Of a stretch of DNA of 64,000 nucleotides, positions 54,456-64,000 are shown in pieces (within the stretch, counting starts at the first letter, position 1; each line of letters opens with the position of its first letter). The DNA is taken from positions 10,532,501 through 10,596,500 of the forward strand of contig CANTUQ010000050.1 in NCBI GenBank assembly GCA_947683425.1, in the 5' to 3' direction. This DNA comes from Excoecaria cochinchinensis (taxonomy: Eukaryota; Streptophyta; Magnoliopsida; Malpighiales; Euphorbiaceae). The translations under genes were made by a program, and so were the position numbers. The notes below the pieces were generated by a model. The model saw only the letters and a program-made list of their open reading frames with translations. It was not told the DNA's origin and did no database searches.

Positions 54456-56750
54456 ATGGACGAGTTTAGGAAAGAGATTCCTAAAAAATTTGCGGGAAAG
54501 GTATTTGACGTAGTGTGGAACTATTTTACAGAACTTTATTCCAATTACATGAAAGGAAAAGGGAAAAGACTGGCATCTAGTAGAGATGCAGAAGACAGTG
54601 GTGAATTGCCCTTCCCAACAACAGAATTAGTGGGTAAAGATTTCCAAACTAAAAAGCATAAAATTTTGAAATGTTTGGGGAATGATGAGATCCCAATAAT
54701 CGGCGTTTTTGGGATGGGAGGAAGTGGCAAAACTACGCTCATGAAACATATTCATAACCAGCTTCTAGAAGAAAATGTTTTCAAGGTCCATTGGATTACT
54801 GTATCACAAGATTTTAGCGTTGATAGATTGCAGACTCTCATTGCTGAAAGTATTAAGTTGGATCTTTCTAGTGAACGTGATATTTCTAAAAGAGCTGCAA
54901 GACTGTGCAAAGCATTAAAGGAAATAAAAAAATGTGTTCTTATTCTAGATGATTTGTGGGATCATTTTGAAATGAATGATGTGGGTATACCTCTGAAAGA
55001 AAATGGATTCAAGTTAGTCCTGACAACCCGTTTATTAGGTTTGTGTCAGCAGATGTGTTGTAAAGATTTGTGTCAGAAGATGTCTTGTGAAGAGATAATC
55101 CACATAGTTCCTCTTGGTGAAAATGAAGCGTGGAGTTTGTTCGAAGCAAAACTTGGGGCATCACTTCCTTCTGATGTTACAGAGATTGCAAAATCAATCA
55201 CCAAGGAATGTGATGGTTTGCCACTTGGAATTGTAACTATGGCTGGAAGCATGAGGGGTGTGAATGATATTCATGAGTGGAGGGACGTTTTGAGGGGATT
55301 GAAAGAATCACTGGGCAACAATGATCGCATGAATGATAGGGTGTTTAAAGTATTGGAATTCAGTTATGATCGCTTGGGTGATTCGACATTACAACAATGC
55401 TTCTTGTCTTGTGCATTATATCCAGAAGATTATAAGATCGAAAGAGAGGAGTTGATAGAACATATGATTGATGAGAAGATAATACAAGGGGAAAACAGGC
55501 AAGCAGCATTTGATGAGGGGCACACCATGCTCAACAGACTTGAAAAAGCATCTTTGTTGGAAAGTGTTACTTTTTGGAAGAGCAAATGCGTGAAGATGCA
55601 TGACTTGATCAGGGATATGGCCATTCAAATACTGGAAAAGAAAGGTGTGATGGTTAAAGCGGGTGCACAATTGGTAGCAATACCAGATTGTGAGAAATGG
55701 ACACATGATCTTTTGAAAGTCTCGTTAACATCCAACAAAATAGAAGAAATTCCTTCCGGTTGTTCACCAATATGTCCAAAACTTTCAACCCTATTGTTGT
55801 CCAACAATCATTTGAGAAACATTTCAAATTCATTTTTCAAGCGATTGAAGGGGCTCAGGGTTCTTGATCTTTCTTATAATGATATGGAAGAATTGCCGAA
55901 TTCTGTCTCTGATTTAGTTAACATGAATGTGTTATCGCTAAGTTATTGCACAAAATTACGGCATGTGCCCTCATTAGCAAAGCTTAAGGCATTAAAGAAA
56001 TTGGATCTTCGCTTTTGCGAGAGAATTTTAGAGTTACCTCAAGGCATAAATTTTTTGTCAAAGCTAAGGCATTTAGATCTTCTGGGCACACGAATACAGG
56101 AGTTACCAGTTGATACATTACTACGACTTCAGCATTTGCAAGTCCTAAAGGTTTCCTGTTATTTAGAAGGAAAGGAATTAGTAGCTTTGAGAAAGCTAGA
56201 ATCCTTGACATGCTATTTGCATAATGCAGGTGAGTTGAACACCTTCATTTCACTCCTTCCCTCCAATTTAAATTTTTACGCTCTTAAGGATTTGCACGTA
56301 TACAAGTGCTGTGGAGGTAGAAGGAAGTTGTTCCCACTTGGGGTGGAGTCAAGTTTTCAAAACCTGGAAACACTTGCAGTAGATAAATGTGATGAAGTGG
56401 AGGAGATAATAGCAACAGATGAAGAAGATGAAAACCATGACAAAAATAATAGCGGAATCCCATTCAATCTTCCAAAGCTAAAGGAATTTAAATTGACAGG
56501 CTTACCAAATTTGAAGAGCATTCACAAGGGAGACATTATATGCAATTCCCTTGAAGTAATAATGATAATTTGTTGTCCAATGCTTAAGAGGATTCCACTG
56601 TCTCTTGTGGTAACCAACAATGAGAACCAACCCTCTCCTCTCCCTTCACTTTGGTTAATCTGGGTCTCTCCCCAAGAATGGTGGGAGTCGGTTGAGTTGG
56701 ACCATCCTAATGCCAAGGACATCCTCTCAAAACTTTTAATAAAAAGGTAA
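54456..56750 (+). CDS. NLR2: CNL-type disease resistance protein (NB-ARC-LRR)
   Basis: 764 codons from the ATG at 54456; the frame is open further up to a TTG, but an intron acceptor ends at 54453. It is a cytoplasmic nucleotide-switch immune receptor of the RPS2/RPS5/At4g27190-like CNL group. Visible motifs: short N-terminus (about 50 residues, no clear coiled coil or EDVID), P-loop GMGGSGKTT (86-94), kinase-2 VLILDDLW (about 161-168), RNBS-B LTTR (about 190), GLPL (254-257), CALYPED, and MHDLIRDMAIQI with intact MHD (381-383). LRRs run from about 430 to 740 (LRVLDLSYNDMEELP, LRHLDLLGTRIQELP). A 27-nt tandem duplication adds nine residues after RNBS-B. The annotated stop overlaps a splice donor; splicing there would extend the protein through the array at 56747-57485. 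All motifs needed for a working receptor are present. Confidence 0.9.
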   Translation: MDEFRKEIPKKFAGKVFDVVWNYFTELYSNYMKGKGKRLASSRDAEDSGELPFPTTELVGKDFQTKKHKILKCLGNDEIPIIGVFGMGGSGKTTLMKHIHNQLLEENVFKVHWITVSQDFSVDRLQTLIAESIKLDLSSERDISKRAARLCKALKEIKKCVLILDDLWDHFEMNDVGIPLKENGFKLVLTTRLLGLCQQMCCKDLCQKMSCEEIIHIVPLGENEAWSLFEAKLGASLPSDVTEIAKSITKECDGLPLGIVTMAGSMRGVNDIHEWRDVLRGLKESLGNNDRMNDRVFKVLEFSYDRLGDSTLQQCFLSCALYPEDYKIEREELIEHMIDEKIIQGENRQAAFDEGHTMLNRLEKASLLESVTFWKSKCVKMHDLIRDMAIQILEKKGVMVKAGAQLVAIPDCEKWTHDLLKVSLTSNKIEEIPSGCSPICPKLSTLLLSNNHLRNISNSFFKRLKGLRVLDLSYNDMEELPNSVSDLVNMNVLSLSYCTKLRHVPSLAKLKALKKLDLRFCERILELPQGINFLSKLRHLDLLGTRIQELPVDTLLRLQHLQVLKVSCYLEGKELVALRKLESLTCYLHNAGELNTFISLLPSNLNFYALKDLHVYKCCGGRRKLFPLGVESSFQNLETLAVDKCDEVEEIIATDEEDENHDKNNSGIPFNLPKLKEFKLTGLPNLKSIHKGDIICNSLEVIMIICCPMLKRIPLSLVVTNNENQPSPLPSLWLIWVSPQEWWESVELDHPNAKDILSKLLIKR
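55037..55090 (+). repeat. 27-nt in-frame tandem duplication in NLR2
   Basis: GLCQQMCCK is followed by DLCQKMSCE. The DNA halves share TTTGTGTCAGNAGATGTNTTGT. NLR1 has a single copy (DVCQRMSCE), so the duplication is specific to NLR2. Confidence 0.85.
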
Positions 56751-57485
56751 TAAGCTAGTTCCATTTTACACATTTGATTTAATGAAGAGTAATAAATTAT
56801 TTTATTCATTACTTTACACAATTTCATTTCCTTGTAGCAGGAACCGAGATTTTAGCAATCAAGTTGTTTGGTAATAAGCCGGTTCCATTTTACACATTTG
56901 ATTTAATGAAGAGTAATAAATTAATTTATTCATTACTTTACACAATTTCATTTCCTTGTAGCAGGAACCGAGATTCTAGCAATCAAGTTGTTTGGTAATA
57001 AGCTGGTTCCATTTTACACATTTGATTTAATGAAGAGTAATAGATTATTTTATTCATTACTTTACACAATTTCATTTCCTTGTAGCAGGAAAGGAGATTT
57101 TATGAATCGAGTTGTTTGGTAATAAGCTGGTTCCATTTTACACATTTGATTTAATGAAGAGTAATAAATTATTTTATTCATTACTTTACACAATTTCATT
57201 TCCTTGTAGCAGGAACCGAGATTTTATCTATCGAGTTGTTTGGTAATAAGCTGGTTCCATTTTACACATTTGATTTAATGAAGAGTAATAAATTATTTTA
57301 TTCATTACTTTACACAATTTCATTTCCTTGTAGCTGGGAACCGAGATTTCATCTTGGTTTAATATTTGAAATTACGAAGATGCTGGGTAATAAACTGGTT
57401 CCATTTTACACATTTGATTTAATGGAGAGTAATAAATTATTTTATTCATTACTTTACACAATTTCATTGCATTGTAGCAGGTTAA
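56747..57485 (+). repeat. Tandem exon-intron array at the 3' end of NLR2
   Basis: Six intron-like segments, each exactly 91 nt, start GTAATAA and end TTGTAG: 56747-56837, 56871-56961, 56995-57085, 57119-57209, 57243-57333 and 57387-57477. They are separated by mini-exons of 33, 33, 33, 33 and 53 nt. If spliced from the NLR2 codon at 56745-56746, the mini-exons keep frame and add repeats of the type RNRDFSNQVVC, then a different tail ending at TAA 57483-57485. Without splicing the protein ends at TAA 56748-56750, inside the first donor. Repeat period is 124 bp (144 for the last). Confidence 0.8.
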
Positions 57486-59169
57486 CTACCGATTAGTTAG
57501 GCCATGAATTGAAGGATAAGAACAAAGGGATAAATTGCACCTCCACAACAATATTTGTACGTATTTCTATATGCCTAATACCTTCTTCTGTTTCTAAATA
57601 ATTATGTCTTTTGATATTATTTTTTTTTGAAGAAACATTATCATTATAAATATGTGATTATGATGCTTCTTGTATTATCTATTTTGTTTCTTACTAATTT
57701 GATTTCCAGATATCTCAGCATGGGAATTTCACCTTTCAGTCCAGTGTACCAAATGGCAATCAACACAAGAAGAAAATATTCTTAACAAGCTTGTGTTTTG
57801 GAGCATAACACCAAGTCCAGGCCATTTTCCTATCTAGATGCTACAGCTTGTGTTTTGAGTATAACAGACCAATGAATGGGTCTGCAGCAGCACAAAATCA
57901 CTGCCTTTATTATTTCCATTATTAACTAAAAATAATAACACTTCTAATGACAATTATCGAACTTTTGTCTGAAATATATATTTAGTGTGGATTTTGATGA
58001 ATAACAAAATATTCTAGTTAGTTAAGTTTTGGGTCTTTTAAAGATTATATTTTGCAAAACTGATAGCAACTGTTTTATTAGGATCAGAACAAATCAAGAC
58101 GTATTCTACTTGTCTATCAAAATTAAACCTGATGATCTGTAACATTTGTGAAGATCAAAACTCTTCAGAAAATAACTGTAAAATCATTTTTGGGAATTCA
58201 TACACTCATATGCAATTCATTCATTGCATTTAAAGATTTTTTAAAATTATATTTTGATATATTTAAATTTATTTTTTTTTCTAAAACTTAAGTTTTTCTT
58301 ATAAATCATCTTTGAAAAAGGAATGATAATTCTGAAATATTTTCTAGTTGTTAGATTATGGAAACATTATTGAAAAAGCTTTCACACTCAACAGCTGTTT
58401 TATTTTTGGGCTATAAAATGATTTTTTATTGAAGTGTTCTAATTTACATTTGAGTGAAAACACATTTTTCTATTTAATCTATTTGTAAGTTTTTATGTTT
58501 TCATGAACATTTACGGTCACATTTTTTCAAAATTATTATAGTTTTTATATTGTAATTATATTAGTAAGGTTTATTAAATAATAAGTGTTTAGGTCTTTTA
58601 GTTGAAAAAAAAAAGATCATGTGTTTAGATCCTCTTATTTGGTAAAAAATATTAAGTTTACTTAAGAGAAAAACTTGGAAAGCTTTTTGTAAGCAGATTT
58701 TGACTTTTGTCCTCTGAGTAGAGATATATTAGAAAGAATAAAATTTTTAAAACGAATTGTTTTAAGAAGAGAATGTATGCAATAACCGAATCTTTATAAA
58801 TTGTAATATCAAATATATCTTTTATTCTCTTTAAATTCGTGATCTGTATATATTTATACTGTGCTGAATCTATCTGTTTTATATTTATTACATGTTCTAT
58901 AAAACTATGTCAAAATCAGTTTGTGTTCTATTACGAGATGATATTGTATTTTTGCATAAATTATTTTAACACGTTAATAGTTTTGTTGATGCATATGTTA
59001 AATGTTGAAAAAAGATTGATTAAAAATATCTTAAGTTAAATGCATGAAATAGATTAGTTATGGTCTTCAAGCTCTACTTCTAAAATTGTATCTGTTCTAA
59101 TTTATCTCAATTTATAAAAAAATTTGTAATATTCTATTCATCCCTCCAAAGTATATATTTGGAACTCAC
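57486..59169 (+). other. NLR2 3' flank
   Basis: Non-coding and AT-rich. A possible further 3' UTR exon begins after TTTCCAG at 57711 and runs to about 57890. Nothing else is recognised. Confidence 0.35.
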
Positions 59170-59469
59170 ATTTAGGAACATGACTTGAGTGATAAGAAAG
59201 GGCACTGATCACATGACCAAGAGTAACTACTTTCTGCAAACAATTGACATTTTCTTGCTCTGGTATCAGCTCAATTGCCAAGGAAATACATAAACTGTAA
59301 TAGGCTTAAATAGAAATTAACATTTCAAAAAGAAATACGTCAACTATAATAAACTAATGAATTGCCAGTACACACTTCATGTGTGCTAAACTATCTTATT
59401 GGCATCACTCTACCGTTTCTTCTTCTACCATTCTTGATAACTCAAACTATTAACCTAGATCCTTGATTT
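59170..59469 (-). other. BIOF2 3' UTR and flank
   Basis: Conserved with the inverted copy at 8845-9147 up to CATTTAGGAACATGAC at about 59171, where the similarity with module 1 ends. Confidence 0.6.
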
Positions 59470-62400
59470 CTACAGCCTGGCATACCCAATTAAGTTGTAG
59501 CTCCCAATTTCTTGGAAGTTTATGCAATGGGATAGCGCGGCTATCAGTTCCTTCAGATCATCCTCAGTGTGAGTTGCGCATAGAGTCACTCGTAGCCTAA
59601 TAAATAACAGTAAAAACCAAAAAAGAAGTAATAGAATATGAGCACCAAGATAAGCAAATAGAATCAACATTTGCAAGCAACTACTGAAAGGTACAAGCAA
59701 AAGAGCAATAATATATCTATTTCAACAAGCCAAGGGTAAAAATTACCTATTTTGAAAAACATAGAAGCAAGCTCTCTCAAGATTGATAATTTAAGGGCAA
59801 AAAAAATAAAAAAATTCAATGCCATTTTTTTAAGCACTTCAAAAAGCTCAATAGCAAAATACGACTTTTTAACTGTTTTTTTGGCTAGTGGACACAATTG
59901 GATCAAATATAGTGGAAGATATTGCAGACCAACAAAACCCTGCATATAAAAACACATCTTCACATATATGTTCTACAGATATATGAAGACAGGGTCACCC
60001 AAATCCTAAATTTCTTTCGTTGCAAATTATAATCTCCACTGATGAAAATTGCAAGCAAAAGAGTAGTTTAAAATGGACATACACCCAGAAAATATTAGTA
60101 GGATAATGAAAGATGGTATTGAACCTGCATGAGTTGGGAGGCACTGTTGGGGGCCTGATGGCAGTAACATGAAAACCAGATTTCAACAAGTGCCTGATAA
60201 ATTCATGACAACTATTAGAGTCAGAAGCTGTTGAGAAAACGATCACAATTGACACAAACAAAAGAGAGAAAGATGGATGACCGGCTGGCTTTCAGGGCTT
60301 TCTCTTCATTCCCTACAATAAGTGAAATTATGGGACTTGTGATGGGGATTCCTGTTAATGCCTGAAACTCTTGCACCCTTTTCCAAACTGCACTTCTTCT
60401 CCACACTTCCTTCCTTGCCACAATTACAGCAGCTGGTAGATTATATTCAAGTTGTTAACGCAGGTACTTTAAGAAAGAAGGGAAAAGACCAGTCAATATA
60501 ATAATAACATGAATATGTATATCTCAGATTTGTGATATAGAAAAGATCCAATTTTTATTATCTTAAATGCTATTGTTGGCAATAAATAACAGAAACAAAA
60601 GGATTAGATAGATCTATCCAAACAAAGTTTCTGCTCTTTTAAATTTGCATTTGATATGAATCACTAGTACTAATATCAAAACCAAGTCAAGGCATAAGGC
60701 ATTTCCCTCGAGGCTTTCTAGATGTGGCATTTATTGGAAGCTAACAGAGTAACTTGGTGATAAGTACTTGAACTAATCAGCAAAAATCTCAGAGATCAAA
60801 TAAAAAGCATGAAAAACAGAGGATTTCTACCAGAGATTTAAAGCAAAAAAAAAAAAGCATGGCAAAGCTGCACAATTTACCATAGGCAGCAGCAGCAACA
60901 GGTACTGGGGATGCAGTTGAAAATATAAAAGAGCGGCCCCTTGATTGTATAAGTGTCTTCCACATTTTGCTGTTCATATAAAATCAACATAACAAATCTA
61001 TTAACAAAGGTAACTAAAATATTAGATAATTATTTTTCTGAAAGAGCATTACCAGAAGAAAGTCAACCATTCAAAAATTTCAAACAATAAAAAATACAAA
61101 AGAAGATCAGATGAGATAAAAAAAAAAAAAAAATACTTAATAATCCCCTTCAAATATGTAGAAACACCCTTTACTTCTATCGATTTATTCTATTCTTCTG
61201 AACCGGTAAACAATAGCAAATACCAAATATGGACAGTTTACCTGCATGCTATAAATCCACCATGGCAACCAGCAGCCTTACTCAGAGTTCCAACACATAT
61301 GTCAACATCTCTTTCACATTTGAACTCCTCAGCCACTCCCCCACCATTTTTGCCACAAACAAAAGTTCCATGCGCCTAAAAGAAACTCTCAGCAAGTTTA
61401 TTTCTTTTAAAATTAGTTGCATACAGTTTCACCGAAATTGGTGAGCCAATGAATGCTAATTCATCATTTACTAGTCAGTGGTCAATCATATTGGACCACA
61501 AAACCTTTTCTTTCCTCTGCAACAATTACATTATATTCAGTTTCTACAGTTTACACCATTGAAGTTTCAGATTTAACAACAGTCCCTGAATAAGCATCAC
61601 TTCACCAGAGACCTTGAAAAGGTTCTTAGAAATAAGTAAATCTTCAAGAAAACTTACATCATCAATGACTAACAAAAAACCATGCTTCTTGCGAAGTTTA
61701 ACCAGCTCATGCATTGGTGCAAAGTCCCCATCCATGCTAAACAAGCTGTAGAAGAACAGAATAAAGACCTTTCAGTGAATGTGCACAAAAGTGAAGAAAA
61801 TTTTGGGGATAATCTACAATTATGTCTTAAACAATGTATTCAAAATAAAACTGAATATGAGTAGGTGAAAACCATATCAAAAGTAATAGAGGTTTTAACA
61901 CAGCACAGGATATTATACCTTCAGCCACATAATAATGGTTGCGTTTTGAGTCAATAACTGGACTAAAGATAGGAATACTGTATCAAACTCAAGCACTCAA
62001 AATAAAATGACAAACCTATCGGTCACGACAACTTTCTTCTTCAACGTACAATTAGATCTGTCCAAAAATAAAAATAACACAGCTTGGATGAACAATGGGG
62101 ATTGGAAATGCCATATAAAAGTTGTCAAAAAGGGTTTAAGATGAAATTTAGGACCTACAATAATGAACTAAGGTGGGACATGTCACAGTGTTTATACACA
62201 TAAACCTCTACATTCTGTTGTCTTTCAGCAAGACGAATACCATCAATTATTGAAGCGTGATTCAGTGCATCTGAAAATATGGCAACTTTATCCTTCTTCA
62301 TGGATTTTTCAGCTGAAGCCAAGAGAGAAGTGATATTTCCAAGGGCTACCATCACTGCCATATTAGCAGCAAACCCTGTAGGACAAAGAAGACAATCCTA

Positions 62401-64000
62401 GAGCATAAATTAGGATTAGGTATGCATCAGTTTGCAGTAAATATCTTATGTAGCCAAGAGAATGGGATAAAGAATTAAGCCCCAAAGCAAACACAAATTT
62501 GACCCATTTAGAATTTTTGATTTGCCACTTTATACATTTTTATCCTTGATATGGACAAATAAAATTACATGTAAATCTGATAAGTGCATTGGTATAAGTT
62601 GCATTATTAATTTTGTTTTCTTCCAAAGTTTTACAAATTAGAAAATATATCATAAATTCAAGTCATGTGCACCACATACAGAATTTCAACCCTCATCACC
62701 CCAAAGTTTAAACTAACCACATTGTTAAGTTTCTTCTCTTTTATGTCAGTTTATGACTTTTTTCAATCAAGAGAAGGATCTAGTTATTGGCTTGTGAACC
62801 ACAATTGAATTGTTACCTCCAATTTGTAGGACTTAGTTAGTTCACTTTTAGTTATTAAAAGAAAACCGAAAAATATAAAAAATAAATAAGAGCACCATGT
62901 TGTGCCCTATTGCTTCAAATAGAATATGCTATGTGTAATGAAATGGTCCTATCATTACATAGCAGCAATATTAATTGCTAAACAACATCATAATGCAAGT
63001 TATAAATCTTAAATGGCCCATAATTAAGACCACTATGAATGCCATGAACTACCCATAAATGCCATATTGGTAACAGGCATGTCCCTTCAGTAACAAACAA
63101 GTCCCTTCAGTAACACATATGTCTCTTCAATTAATTGTTGCAACGTTTTGATGGAAAGAGATACATAAAAGTTCATTAACTTGGCAAATGCTCCCTAAAC
63201 CTGTGATTTCAATTTAGAAAATACACCATCAACTGAAATCACTTGTATTTAGAAGCACCAAAAGCCAGATTTCCTTACAGTTTTTTACTAAAATTCTTCG
63301 AGACAACAATGGCAATAGCAGGAGGTAACTCGGTCCTTATTTTTCCACATTTGATTTGTATGCTATAGTTGTATAAGCATATTTGGATCATTTTATGTCT
63401 TATACATATAGCTTAAGGCAGACCAAACCATCTAAGCACATACCTCTTTCATCTTCAAGTTTGCCAAGGAAGACTCAAGTAACCTATGGTAATTAGTGTA
63501 GCCACATATTAAGGCAGAACCTCTGGGTCCCATTCCATGTTCTTGGGCTGCCTGATTTAGCACAAAGTTCAAAAGTTCTTAAAAACGTTGAGTAAAAACG
63601 CTCTTTAATCCTGAAGACAAGCATATATGAAAATGAGGATAATAAGCATCAAAGAACCTTTGCAGCAGCCTTCCCAATAGTAGGATGTGAACTCAAGCCT
63701 AAGTAATCATTGCTAGAGAACAAAAGTAGCTTCTTGGTTTGCTCAATATTCTGATCAGTAATTCCACTACTGCACAAAATCTCATGTCCTACCCAAAAAC
63801 GAAAAAACATATCTCGTTCAAAACAGACATCAATGCAAGTAAAATTCCAGGAAAAATATCGTATTTTTAACAGAAATTACCGGAACTGGGAATGTCAAGG
63901 AGCCATTTGCGAAATGTAGAGTCAGAAATGGACACTTCAACAGAGGAACGATCCCAGTGGTGCATTCCATCGAACACCTCGTAATCATCGCCATCAAGGT
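59470..64000 (-). CDS. BIOF: 8-amino-7-oxononanoate synthase (KAPA synthase), intact copy, 5' end beyond window
   Basis: PLP enzyme of biotin synthesis joining pimeloyl-CoA and L-alanine to give 8-amino-7-oxononanoate. Eleven exons (coordinates high to low): 64000-63881 (partial exon 1), 63788-63658, 63551-63444, 62397-62159, 62057-62016, 61745-61658, 61375-61242, 60969-60881, 60432-60282, 60193-60125, 59596-59470. All have GT-AG borders and join in frame. With exon 1 completed from the duplicate the CDS is 1431 nt, 476 residues, the size of the Arabidopsis enzyme. Motifs: SNDYLGLSSHP, GSALICGYT, SDALNHASIIDG, FSMDGDFAPM, VIDDAHGTF, and TLSKAAGCHGG with the PLP Lys at about residue 320. The C-terminal tripeptide ARL fits a peroxisomal PTS1 signal, in line with the peroxisomal location of the plant enzyme. 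Confidence 0.93.

Noticed and set aside
60221..60421. Separate small minus-strand genes in 59.4-62.4 kb
   Set aside because: They are exons 4, 6, 9, 10 and 11 of one BIOF gene; splice joins give a single 476-residue frame.

Overview
The window is nuclear DNA of a woody-type dicot plant. The evidence is a spliced plant biotin-pathway gene, CNL-type disease resistance (NLR) genes, and copia, Ty3/gypsy (Athila and Tat lineages), TRIM, CACTA and hAT elements. I would guess Malpighiales or a nearby rosid order, but the species cannot be fixed from this sequence. I saw no CRISPR, rRNA, tRNA or bacterial operon.

Host genes lie in a duplicated module: an NLR on the + strand converging on a gene for 8-amino-7-oxononanoate synthase (BIOF, KAPA synthase, biotin pathway) on the - strand. 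Module 2 (about 52.9-64.0 kb) looks functional. It has an NLR (54456-56750) and all eleven BIOF exons, the first cut by the window edge; joined, they give 476 codons. Module 1 (about 6.0-37.9 kb) is wrecked. Its NLR stops before the LRRs. A roughly 1 kb segment joining NLR and BIOF is inverted (8171-9223). BIOF exons 7-8 and most of exon 6 are replaced by a TRIM array. A 23.6 kb nested retrotransposon sits in BIOF intron 2.

Region by region: 1-1274, AT-rich flank with a decayed NLR leader. 1275-5800, two truncated copia elements head to tail. 6050-8165, NLR1 leader and NB-ARC fragment. 8171-9497, inverted BIOF/NLR junction and BIOF exon 9. 9893-11717, tandem TRIM array of seven LTR copies. 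11729-13831, another LTR-like piece and BIOF exons 6 (remnant) to 3. 13832-37423, Tat-lineage element with 467 bp LTRs, 5 bp target duplication and a spliced antisense gene, itself split by a very young Athila element (17125-30486). 37440-37903, BIOF exons 2 and 1. 38638-45691, truncated Athila-like element holding a 2.9 kb CACTA element that carries two exons of a JAZ/TIFY6-like gene. 46030-47112, Tat LTR relic with a hAT MITE. 47.1-54.4 kb, repeated NLR leader exons in AT-rich DNA. 54.4-57.5 kb, NLR2 with a tandem exon-intron array at its 3' end. 59.2-64 kb, BIOF2.

The most unusual signals are: (1) six 91-nt intron-like units separated by 33-nt in-frame mini-exons at the 3' end of NLR2; (2) eleven long hairpins with constant outer arms and co-varying inner arms in the Athila element; (3) a TRIM array whose LTRs carry a plant U-snRNA-type promoter (USE plus TATA) and share primer-binding site and LTR ends with the neighbouring Tat element; (4) the Pack-CACTA element with captured JAZ exons.
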